NCBI RefSeq assembly: GCF_026341125.1
Contig: NZ_JAPEOR010000001.1
Span: forward strand, 3,658,001-3,722,000
Length of the DNA: 64,000 nt
Origin: Streptomyces sp. NBC_01142
GTDB lineage: Bacteria > Actinomycetota > Actinomycetes > Streptomycetales > Streptomycetaceae
Direction: 5' to 3'
Below the pieces are notes generated by a model. The model saw only the letters and a program-made list of their open reading frames with translations. It did not search any database and was not told the origin of the DNA. Of this stretch, positions 34,781-42,695 are shown in pieces. Made by a program: the position numbers and the translations under genes. Numbering within the stretch: the stretch's first letter is position 1; the number at the start of each line of letters is the position of its first letter.

Positions 34781-35665
34781 TCAGGCGTGCGGAACGACGG
34801 CGACGGGACAGCGAGCGTGGTGGATCACCGCGTGGGTGACCGAACCGATGTGCGCGCCCGATGCCGCCCTGCGCCGGCCGACGACAACAAGTCCCGCATC
34901 GGACGCGGCCTCGACGAGGTGGCCGGCCGCCCGCCCGGGAGCGGCCTCCTCGGACACCTTCACACCCGGGAACCTCTCCCGATAGGGGTGCACCGCGCCC
35001 GACAGCGCCGACTCCCGCTCCGCCTTGGTCCCCGGGTCGGGGCCGCCGTGCCCGGCAGCCGCGGCATGGCGGTGAAGGCCCGGAAAGTGCCAGGTGTGCA
35101 CGATGTGCAACGGGACGGCGTGTCGTGCCGCGAAGCCGAACGCGAAGTCGAGAAGTTCGTCCTTCACATCGCGTACGTCCAGACCGAGGACCACTTTTCG
35201 GCGTCCATCGCCACCGGGGGCGCCGGCGCTTGCCTCACGCTCGCCGTAATCCGGCCGTACGAGCACCACCGGGTGCTTCGCCTCCGCCACGACCTCCTGT
35301 CCCACCGAGCCGACGATGAAGCCGCCGACGGTGCCGAGTCCTGGCGACCCCAGGACGAGCAGGTCCGCGCCGGAGCCTGCGGCCAGCAGCGCCCTGGCTG
35401 GGGCGTCCTCGACCTCCTCCGTGGCCATGGCGACCCCCGACTGGCGCGCCCGGACGCGCTCCTCCATCGCGCCCAGCAGACTCTGCTCCCGGTCGGTCCG
35501 GGTCTCGCGGGACGGCTTCACGGCCTGGAGCTGGTGCTCCTGCCACTGCGAGGCGTTCACCAGCCGGAGGCCGGTGCCGCGCGCCGCAGCCTCGTCCGCG
35601 GCCCAGTCCACTGCCGCCAGGCTCTCGTCGGAGTCGTCCACTCCCACAACGACGGGTCGGGACAT
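34781..35665 (-). CDS. Universal stress protein with two Usp domains
   Basis: This 294-residue protein has tandem UspA domains. The first (MSRPVVVGVDDSDES) ends with the ATP-binding GSPGLGTVGGFIVGSVG. The second (RKVVLGLDVRDVKDELLDFA) ends VVVGRRRAASGAHIGSVTHAV, in which the loop is altered. Such cytoplasmic proteins respond to starvation or redox stress. An AGGAGAG ribosome-binding site precedes the ATG at 35665. It lies 158 bp upstream of transketolase in the same direction, so it may be the first gene of the block or share its control. Confidence 0.9.
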   Translation of the reverse strand: MSRPVVVGVDDSDESLAAVDWAADEAAARGTGLRLVNASQWQEHQLQAVKPSRETRTDREQSLLGAMEERVRARQSGVAMATEEVEDAPARALLAAGSGADLLVLGSPGLGTVGGFIVGSVGQEVVAEAKHPVVLVRPDYGEREASAGAPGGDGRRKVVLGLDVRDVKDELLDFAFGFAARHAVPLHIVHTWHFPGLHRHAAAAGHGGPDPGTKAERESALSGAVHPYRERFPGVKVSEEAAPGRAAGHLVEAASDAGLVVVGRRRAASGAHIGSVTHAVIHHARCPVAVVPHA

Positions 35666-36223
35666 GCTGCTCTCCTTGCCTCGGGCTCTTGCGGGGGCCG
35701 TCACGAGGGCCGTCACGAGGGCCGTCACGGGCATCCGCGTAAGCGGGCGCCTGATCAAGAAATTACCCATACATCGGAAATGCCGCGATTCAGGGCATCG
35801 CGGACAGTGGGCTGTGCCCTCCGCGGGCGGCAGGCACCGGTGGTCCGTGCGCGGCCGGCCGGCCCGGTCCCGTACGGACGAGGCCGGAGTCCCCGCCCCG
35901 GACGGGAGGGAGTCCCGCGGGATCCCGATGAGCATCTCAGAGCACTCGTCCGCAAGCGGCTTCGATGGAGGTGCTCCTGACCTGCCAGAACGAGGGCTCG
36001 CGGCTCAGCGTTCTTCGCCTCGTTGGTTGGGACGTGGTGCGCGCGCATGAGAGGTCCTGCCAGGCGGTCGGCCGGTCCGTCGGCGGCTGGGTTCGAGTTC
36101 CCGTACGGCGCCCCCGGTTGAGGGTGGAGTCGCGGCACCCTCTGTGTCGTCCGCCATCAGAACGTCAGTGGGATCTGCCACTTGATGTGAGTTGTTCTGC
36201 ATGGGGCCGTCAGTAGACAGAGA
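35666..36223. other. Gap upstream of the stress/pentose block
   Basis: About 560 bp with no supported gene. The part next to the stress-protein start contains three 12-bp copies of AGGGCCGTCACG (about 35694-35729) and a less GC-rich stretch near 35757-35780 that may hold the promoter. Confidence 0.4.
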
Positions 36224-36470
36224 TGCCTTACTCGGAGTCCATGATGCGGCGGTTGTACTGGACGTCGTCGGCGAGGGCTGCGGTGTCGTCGCATGGTGGC
36301 GAGGAATCCGGGGTCGATCAATCCGGCGACCGTGGATCCTTTGCCATCGGTGCGGAGGACCTTGCAGCCGCGGCACGCCTCGTAGAGCACGCGGGCGTCG
36401 GCCTCACCCAGGATGTCGCGCTGACGGCCGGTGGTGGGAACCCGCGCGACGTCCGGCCTCGCCGGTCTTC
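36224..36470 (-). pseudogene. Frameshifted fragment of an unrecognised protein
   Basis: The minus strand reads RDILGEADARVLYEACRGC, then KVLRTDGKGSTVAGLIDPGFLATM. After a one-base shift it continues as DDTAALADDVQYNRRIMDSE and a stop. The text is protein-like on both sides of the break, so a real gene has decayed. I cannot name the family. The 36470-36750 stretch shows nothing more. Confidence 0.45.
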
Positions 36471-36751
36471 TACGCCGTCCGCTCCGCCGGGGTCAGGGTC
36501 CGTGGTGAACGCCCGGTACGGCGTCCGCTCCGGAACGGTCCCGGCGGGCGCCCACCTCTCGGCGAGGAGGTCGGGCACGAGCGTCCCGGCCGTCGTGCCA
36601 CCTCCGTCCGTCACCGCGCGTCGGGCACGGACCACCGGGGAACTTTCGGCGCCGGGGGAGACGGCTGCCGCACGAAGCCCTCTAGCGTGGAGCACCGGGC
36701 TTCCTGCACGCTCTCTCGTCTCGGCGAGAGCCGGTCGTGGTGTGTTTGCGT

Positions 36752-38920
36752 TCAGTCGGCTGTGGGCCGCCACTGGTCGGCCTCCCGGGCTGCCGCGCGT
36801 GCGCCGAGGAGTCCGACGGTGAGGGAAACCGCAGCACACGCTGTGATGCCGACTCCAAGAACCGTCCAGGATACGGAGCCCTCCTGTACCAGGGCGATGA
36901 AGAACACCGAGTGCCATGCGGTCACGGCCCCGGTGACCACGGTGGAGATGAGCAGAGGGACGGTCAGGTGCCATGCGGTCACGGACCGGAACACCCGGCG
37001 GTGGCCGGTCAGGACGGAGAGCGGGGCGAGAGCGTGGCGGATCCGGACGAACTCGGCCGCCGCGCTCACCGCACCGGCCATGAGAATGAACAGGATGCCG
37101 GTTACTCCGAACAGCTGGATCCAGTTCGGCAGGCGAGACCGCGAGGACCCCAGCCAGTTTCCGCCCAAAGCCTCGACCTGCACCGAAGGATTGGGAAGCG
37201 TGTACGCGGCCTGCTTCACCGCAGAGAGGTGCCCCGGTGCGGGGGTTACGACGAGGAGGGACTGTGTGCCGTCCGGCTTCACGCTTAGCCGGGGGGCCTG
37301 TGTGAACCTGAGATCGCCGTACCAGCGGCGCATCTCTTCCACCTTGGCCGACTGGGCACTGCTCCCCGCCGCTGCTCCCGTGTCACCGCCACAGGTCACG
37401 TGCAGTGCACGCAGGTCGCGACAGGATCCTCTGATGGTCACCCAGGGGTCTCTGGACCCGCCCGGATCGTGAAAGGTACGGCTCAGCAGTATCGAACCGG
37501 ACGGGAGGGACGAGCGGAACCGGTCCGTCTGCGACGCGGTCATAGTGCCGGCGGTCACCTCGATCACCGTGTCCTTGATGCGCTGGTGCGTGGCGACTGC
37601 TGCGTGCGAATGCACTCCGAGCCTGCTGGTCCACACCTGCATCTGGGCGACGATCCCGATACCGATCACCATGGCCAGAGCGAGGCGAACGATCACGCCG
37701 GGATGCGCGTGCGTCCACCGTCCGCCGATCATGCGGCCCGCATGTCCTCGGCGCCTTCCGTTGTCGGCGAGCCAGGAGCCCAAGTGGCGGGTGAGGAGAG
37801 CCACGACGGAGGACAGAAAGGCCCACATCACGACGGTCCCGCAGGTGAACACGACGAGTTGTGCCTTCCGGGGCACGTACTGGCTCGTCAGGACCAGTGC
37901 GACGCCGACACCACAGACGACCAGGCGCCACGCGGGAACACGGGAGGTGAAGGAGGCGGGGCGGGTGGACGTGCCGTCCCGGGTAATGCGGTGTGTGCCC
38001 ACCACGATGCCCAGCACGACCAACAGAGATACCGCCGCCGATGCCATGGCGGTCGGCCATGCCGCCCACACATCACGGTGGTCGAGGATGTATCCGGTAG
38101 GCACAAGGCGGGTGTCCCGTACGGAGGCAACGGCATACGGGACGAAAGCGGTGAGGGTCCCCAGTACTGCGGGGATCGCGGCTTCACCGACGTTGACGAT
38201 CATCCGGTGCCGCCATGTCCCCCCCAGGGCTTGCAGCAGGCTGCTGCGCCCGTCACGGGTGCGGGAGCCGACCCGCGCGGCGACCACAGTCAGGGCGAGG
38301 GCGGGCAGTCCGGTCAGCGCCCACAGAGCAAGGACGGGGGAGGTCACAGGCGGCTGGTCGGCCATCTCTCCCGTCGCTCCGCCGCCGCTTCCGAAGGCGG
38401 ACACCTCCATCCACCTGGAATCGTCCTTCGGTGGCGTGTCCTCCACCCGGACATATGCGATCCGCTCAGAGGGAGTGACCAACCCGTCGGTGGTGATGGT
38501 TCCGGCGAACCGTCCGTACCGCTTCAGGATTCCCTCTCCGCGTCCGGTCCTGACGAGTTCGGGAGAGAGGAGGACCTCGCCCGGGTCCGGCCAGCGGGCA
38601 ACACCGGCAGGAAGAGGAGCCTCGGGTGTGAGGGGGTGGACGAACACGACGGATACGGGCCTGGTGCCGACAGAGTCGATTCCCTCCCGGTACAGCAGCG
38701 CGGCGTCCTTGCTGAAAGTGATCACCGGCCCTCTGGCGTCCGCTCTGGTCTCACGGCCGTGATACGTCGCAACAGTGGCCACGGTCGCCAGGGTGACGAA
38801 GGCGACTGCGGCCGCGGCGCCGAACAGACCCCACCAGCGCAGGCGGTCGCCGGGAGTGGAGCGGCCCGCGGCGAGACCGATCCTGAACAACTTTCCCGCG
38901 GTTCGGACCCTTTCCTTCAT
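36752..38920 (-). CDS. Large FtsX-like ABC transporter permease
   Basis: This 722-residue protein has one N-terminal membrane helix (about residues 31-52) and an external domain of about 140 residues. A middle set of helices follows, then a second external domain (about 435-590) and a C-terminal FtsX-like set of helices (GVTGILFILMAGAVSAAAEF onwards). This is the layout of MacB-like or bacteriocin-associated permeases that do not translocate by a classical channel. Its start overlaps the stop of the ATPase gene by one base (TGATG), so the two form one transporter. The likely role is export or removal of a peptide or lipid at the membrane; the substrate is unknown. Confidence 0.85.
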   Translation of the reverse strand: MKERVRTAGKLFRIGLAAGRSTPGDRLRWWGLFGAAAAVAFVTLATVATVATYHGRETRADARGPVITFSKDAALLYREGIDSVGTRPVSVVFVHPLTPEAPLPAGVARWPDPGEVLLSPELVRTGRGEGILKRYGRFAGTITTDGLVTPSERIAYVRVEDTPPKDDSRWMEVSAFGSGGGATGEMADQPPVTSPVLALWALTGLPALALTVVAARVGSRTRDGRSSLLQALGGTWRHRMIVNVGEAAIPAVLGTLTAFVPYAVASVRDTRLVPTGYILDHRDVWAAWPTAMASAAVSLLVVLGIVVGTHRITRDGTSTRPASFTSRVPAWRLVVCGVGVALVLTSQYVPRKAQLVVFTCGTVVMWAFLSSVVALLTRHLGSWLADNGRRRGHAGRMIGGRWTHAHPGVIVRLALAMVIGIGIVAQMQVWTSRLGVHSHAAVATHQRIKDTVIEVTAGTMTASQTDRFRSSLPSGSILLSRTFHDPGGSRDPWVTIRGSCRDLRALHVTCGGDTGAAAGSSAQSAKVEEMRRWYGDLRFTQAPRLSVKPDGTQSLLVVTPAPGHLSAVKQAAYTLPNPSVQVEALGGNWLGSSRSRLPNWIQLFGVTGILFILMAGAVSAAAEFVRIRHALAPLSVLTGHRRVFRSVTAWHLTVPLLISTVVTGAVTAWHSVFFIALVQEGSVSWTVLGVGITACAAVSLTVGLLGARAAAREADQWRPTAD

Positions 38921-39603
38921 CAGAGGGCTCCTGATTCGGCCAGGATCCCGCCGAGGAGCTCGTGTTGGCGGTCGGCTCGACCGGCCACCGTCAGGTCGTG
39001 CGTGACCAACAGCAGTGCGCAGCCCCGGTCACGGGCGGTCGTGAAGAGCAGACGGGCGACTCCCTCTTTGGCGTCGGGGTCGAGGGCGCCGGTGGGCTCG
39101 TCGGCGAGGAGGACGTCGGGCTCGGTGATCAGGGCGCGGGCGACGGCAGTGCGCTGGCGTTCGCCGCCGGAGAGCATGCCGGTGGGGGTGGAGCCGGCGG
39201 GGACGCCGAGCTCGTCGAGGAGTTCCTCCGCACGTCGGTAGGCGTCCTGGTGGCGGCCTCCGTCGAGCAGGACCGGCAGAGCGACGTTCTCCACCGGACT
39301 GAGTTCAGGGAGGAGTTCACCGAACTGGAACACCATGCCCAGAGTCTTCCGACGTACCTGCGCAAGCTGCGCGGACCCGAGCCCGGTGATCTCCCGGCCC
39401 CCGGCGGTGACGGTGCCTGCCTGCGGTTTGATCAGGCCGAGGATGCACATGAGCAGCGTCGACTTGCCGGACCCGCTGGGGCCGGTCACCGCGACCGACT
39501 CGCTGGGGGCCACGGACAGCTCCACACTGTCGAGGAGAGTTCGCCCCTCGACCCGATAGCAGAGGCCGCTCACGCGGAGCCCCGGCGAATCGCTTTGTTT
39601 CAC
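38920..39603 (-). CDS. ABC transporter ATP-binding protein (MacB/LolD-like)
   Basis: This protein of about 227 residues has Walker A GPSGSGKST (41-49), Q-loop VFQFGELLPELSPVENV, signature LSGGERQR, Walker B VLLADEP and H-loop VTHD. It is a small stand-alone ATPase of the MacB/LolD/bacteriocin-export group and pairs with the downstream FtsX-like permease. The GTG at 39603, after GAGG about 11 bases away, is chosen; a second GTG ten codons later is possible. An 85-bp gap separates it from the secreted-protein gene upstream, so all three may be one operon. Confidence 0.88.
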   Translation of the reverse strand: MKQSDSPGLRVSGLCYRVEGRTLLDSVELSVAPSESVAVTGPSGSGKSTLLMCILGLIKPQAGTVTAGGREITGLGSAQLAQVRRKTLGMVFQFGELLPELSPVENVALPVLLDGGRHQDAYRRAEELLDELGVPAGSTPTGMLSGGERQRTAVARALITEPDVLLADEPTGALDPDAKEGVARLLFTTARDRGCALLLVTHDLTVAGRADRQHELLGGILAESGAL

Positions 39604-39688
39604 AGAATTTTGCCTCGTGTCAGAGAAATGGGGACGCCGCGCCGGCCCAGGACGGGTCGGCGCGGCAAAGTAGCCGTGGAGAGCAGGC

Positions 39689-40036
39689 TTACGGGATGAC
39701 CCAGCCCGAGCAGTCGTCCGGCGACCCGTAGTTCTCGTCGCACGCCTTGAACTTGTAGATTCTGGACCCGTCGCCGGAGTAGGACTTGGTCCCCGGGCCG
39801 CTGTGGTTCCACAGGGTCCGCTTCGTCTCCGAACTGGACGTCCGGTAGTACTCGGCCTTCGCCGGGTCCCCGTCACTGCTGTTGTCCTTGACGGCTATCT
39901 TCCCACTGTCACCGCCGTCAGCCGGAGACCAGGCATGGGCGCCGCCGCCGTAGGCGTCAGCGGCAACGGCAGTGGCCGTAGGAACCGCGAGCGCCACGGT
40001 GAGCAGCGCGGCAGCGACGAACTTCGTCCTCGTCAT
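39689..40036 (-). CDS. Small secreted protein upstream of an ABC transporter
   Basis: This 115-residue protein has a clear Sec signal peptide (MTRTKFVAAALLTVALAVP, cut near AVAA). The mature ~90 residues are polar and Gly/Ser/Asp-rich, with AWSPADGGDSGKIAVKDN, YYRTSSSETKRTLWNHSGPG and a final disulfide-like CDENYGSPDDC followed by SGW. Similar small exported proteins of unknown function are widespread in streptomycetes. Its position just before an ABC ATPase and a large permease suggests a secreted factor and a transporter that exports it or protects against it. This is inference. Confidence 0.8.
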   Translation of the reverse strand: MTRTKFVAAALLTVALAVPTATAVAADAYGGGAHAWSPADGGDSGKIAVKDNSSDGDPAKAEYYRTSSSETKRTLWNHSGPGTKSYSGDGSRIYKFKACDENYGSPDDCSGWVIP

Positions 40037-41164
40037 TCGTGTGCACTCCTTCAGATGATGATGTCGAAAGGGACACGGGCACAGCAGAGAGGCATCGGAG
40101 GCGTGGCCGCCGGTCGGTGCACAGCTCTGCTCTGGTGCGTCTCAGCCAGGGCCCCAGCGTGACGTGGCGATCACCGTAGGCAAGCGAGGTGCATGCAGCA
40201 AGAGTTGGTTTATCAGGGGCTCAAAACCGACCACGGTGAACCAACCCCGCCTTTTGACCGGCGTGGTGTGCCCAAGCGCTGCATATGCCGCTGGTGACTG
40301 CTGGGGCTCCGGGAAGGGAGGGAAAAACACCGACTCAATTCTCAGCGAAGGTCCGACCTGAATTCGATCTTCGGAATCAGGGCTTCCGTGTCGGCCAGCG
40401 AAACCGCCTCGCGCACCGGGCCAATCTGCGCCCGGAGCGATGCTTCCGCGTAGCGGCGGCGTCAGGTCACGGACGCAGTGGTCCACATCGGACGCGAGTG
40501 CCGCACGGCGGAAAGCGCCGGCAGGTGACGGCCCTCGATGCCGTTCAAGGCAGACTCACCTGCCAGGACCTGTCCCGCCACGATGGTCATGGCAGTCAGG
40601 CGGGAACATGGCCCGGGTCCGGGCACACATCACTTCGGGTGCCGGTCCTTCGTGGATGCGCTCGTGGGGTAGGGCGGAGGGTGGTCGCATCCGGTGGGGA
40701 TGCACCCCTCGAGCGCGCCGCGCTGGAACGCGGTGGTGTCCGGTCGCTGTTTCATGGCGGAGCCACGACACCAGGGCAGTTCCCGGTGCGCCCGGGAATC
40801 AGCGTTACTCAGGAGAGTGTCACTGCCGACGTTTCCTCGGCAACGGTCTCATGGACGGAATTGAACCAACGGCGCTTTAGGAGTTCGATCCGCGGAGTGA
40901 GTGTGCTGCTCGTATTCGTGCTCTGAGGCGGTCGCCGGCCCATCTTTGACCACCAGGATCTGTGAATGTCCGAGGCTGGTGATGTTGACCTGCCATGTCG
41001 GTAGTGGCTGCTCGCGAGGTGGCTGACGGCATTCTCGCCGGGTGTGCGTGCATGTGAACATGCGCAGCCCACCTCTCCAGGACGACGGTGGAACGGTTCA
41101 GCAGCCGCTCGCGTCACCTTGTCTGGGGCACGGCGGAGGTGCCCCGAGGCAGAGGGGAGAGCGG
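40037..41164. other. Long gap with no recognised gene
   Basis: About 1.1 kb. Overlapping GC-driven frames occur on both strands. A minus-strand reading WFTVVGFEPLINQLL (about 40187-40240) and another, TPRIELLKRRWFNSVH (about 40845-40900), look like true protein ends, but neither has a start or a known family. Likely debris plus the promoter of the secreted-protein operon. Confidence 0.4.
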
Positions 41165-41890
41165 GTGGGTGCGGGCGGGTTCGCCAAGTGGGTACGGCGC
41201 TTCGAGGACGAACGCGAGCGCAGGCGTGCCCAGGACGATCCGAACTGGGACCAGGGCGCAACCCTGCATCCGGCTGTGTGGGCAGGCATCCAGCGCTTCC
41301 AGGTGGGAGAGGACGGTGACGGTGCCAACCTCGTCACCAAGGCGGACGAGGCCGGGGACCGCGACTACGCGCGGGCGGTCCGGCTCTTCGTCGCCGAGGA
41401 ACAGAACCACGCCCGTCTACTCGCCCGGCTGCTGGCCGCGGGCGGCATGCCGACGTTGACCAGCCACTGGAGCGACACAGTTTTCGTGCGGTTGCGGCGC
41501 CTCATGGGCCTGCGTATGGAGCTGCTGGTGCTGATGATCGCTGAGGTGGTGGCGCTCCGCTACTACCGGGCCTTGCGCGACGGCACAGACGACTCGCTCA
41601 CTTCGGACGTGGCGGGCCGAATCCTGGCTGACGAGCAGTGCCACGTGCCATTCCACTGCGAACGATTGCACGCCTCCTTCGCGGAGCTGCCCCGCCTACT
41701 GCGCCGTCCGGTGATGGGTATCTGGCGGCTCCTCCTGTTCGCTGTGTCCCTCGCCGTCGCAGCGGACCACGGTCGGGGACTGCACAGGTTGGGCGTCGGG
41801 CGCCTGAGTTTCGTGGCCGACGTCATGGCTTCCTCCGACGCGGTGGCCTCGGTGGTGCTGGTGCCTGGCCGGCCCTCGGAGGCGCGCTGA
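41165..41890 (+). CDS. Ferritin-like diiron protein
   Basis: This 241-residue protein has a four-helix ferritin-like bundle with a complete candidate diiron ligand set: E49, E79 and H82 (EEQNH), E127, E157 and H160 (DEQCH). A hydrophobic C-terminal segment (GIWRLLLFAVSLAVA) follows. Such proteins can be oxidases or hydroxylases rather than iron stores, and no ferritin pore features are seen. The GTG at 41165 has GAGGGGAG six bases upstream. The stop abuts a Tn3 relic by two bases, so its native 3' surroundings have been replaced. Confidence 0.75.
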   Translation: MGAGGFAKWVRRFEDERERRRAQDDPNWDQGATLHPAVWAGIQRFQVGEDGDGANLVTKADEAGDRDYARAVRLFVAEEQNHARLLARLLAAGGMPTLTSHWSDTVFVRLRRLMGLRMELLVLMIAEVVALRYYRALRDGTDDSLTSDVAGRILADEQCHVPFHCERLHASFAELPRLLRRPVMGIWRLLLFAVSLAVAADHGRGLHRLGVGRLSFVADVMASSDAVASVVLVPGRPSEAR

Positions 41891-41892
41891 CG

Positions 41893-42345
41893 CGGCCGAT
41901 CCGCTGGGAGCTGATCGCCCAGCAGTAGGACCGGATGGTCAAGTACGCCACCGCGCTCCGCACGATCTTCGCGTGCGATTACCTGGCCAGCCCCGGCTTT
42001 CGCCGGGAGATCCACGGCGGGCTCCGGGTCGTGGAGAACGGGAACTCGGCGAACACCGTGCTGCACTACGGCAAGGACGGCGCTCGGGCCGGCCCGGACA
42101 AGGAGCACGCCGAGACGTCGATGCTCGCACTGCATCTGCTCCAGTCCGCGCTCGTGTACGTCAAAACGCTGCTGCTTCAGCAGGTCCTCGCCGAACCAGC
42201 CTGGGCGAAGAAACTCACAGACGAGGACCGGCGTGGGCTGACCGCGCTGTTCTGGTCGAACAGCAACTCGTACGGCACCATCCGACTGGAGATGGACAAG
42301 CAGCCCGGCCTGGTACTGCCGGCCGCCGTACCTTGCTCCCGGAGC
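41893..42345 (+). pseudogene. Tn3-family transposase C-terminal remnant
   Basis: The plus strand reads RPIRWELIAQQ, then TAG, then DRMVKYATALR and REIHGGLRVVENGNSANTVLHYG, then LTALFWSNSNSYGTIRLEMDK. This is the C-terminal end of a Tn3-family transposase. TAG replaces the Tyr of QQYD. The frame then runs into an octanucleotide repeat. The fragment begins two bases after the ferritin-like gene. Confidence 0.85.
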
Positions 42346-42450
42346 GCCGGAGCGCCGGAGCGCCGGAGCGCCGGAGCGCCGGAGCGCCGGAGCGCCGGAG
42401 CGCCGGAGCGCCGGAGCGCCGGAGCGCCGGAGCGCCGGAGCGCCGGAGCG
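42339..42450 (+). repeat. 14 tandem copies of CCGGAGCG
   Basis: An exact 112-bp run of the octamer CCGGAGCG, with a partial copy after it. In any frame it codes an eight-residue repeat (RSAGAPER in the transposase frame). It sits at the end of the dead Tn3 transposase and is a likely length-variable site. Confidence 0.95.
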
Positions 42451-42695
42451 CCGGGGCCCGGACAGGTTCGGCCTCCCGCGCGTGATCCTGCGGGAGGCCG
42501 TAGAACCGTCCGGCTGCGGCTACGCAGCGGTCCGTGTCCAGGATTCGGGGTCGAGCCCCGCACCCGCCTCAACTGCTGGGCCGGGTCGACGGTGCATTGC
42601 TGATAACGTGCCGTCCTGATCACGAGACTTGTACATACCGTCCACCGGGGGAGACGGCTGAGTTGCCTCATCGCCCATGCATTGAGAGGGCTTGA

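Noticed and set aside
35694..35729. Three 12-bp tandem copies upstream of the stress protein
   Set aside because: Too short and too close to a normal gene start to claim as a regulatory array; noted only in the gap entry.
36085..36120. tRNA-like GGTTCGAGTTCCC sequence
   Set aside because: Stem pairing fails and no acceptor strand or anticodon arm is present.
37400..39241. Plus-strand 613-codon frame opposite the permease
   Set aside because: Antisense shadow; composition is Arg/Gly/His-rich without motifs.
39689..40036. Assignment of the secreted protein as a lactococcin-972 bacteriocin
   Set aside because: The gene order is similar, but the mature sequence does not show the lactococcin-972 pattern, so only an analogy is claimed.
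42339..42450. Possible CRISPR-like repeat array
   Set aside because: It is an uninterrupted 8-bp tandem repeat with no spacers and no cas genes nearby.
42535..42575. tRNA-like T-arm (GGTCGAGCCCCGC region)
   Set aside because: The stem is imperfect and no other tRNA arms or acceptor stem can be folded.
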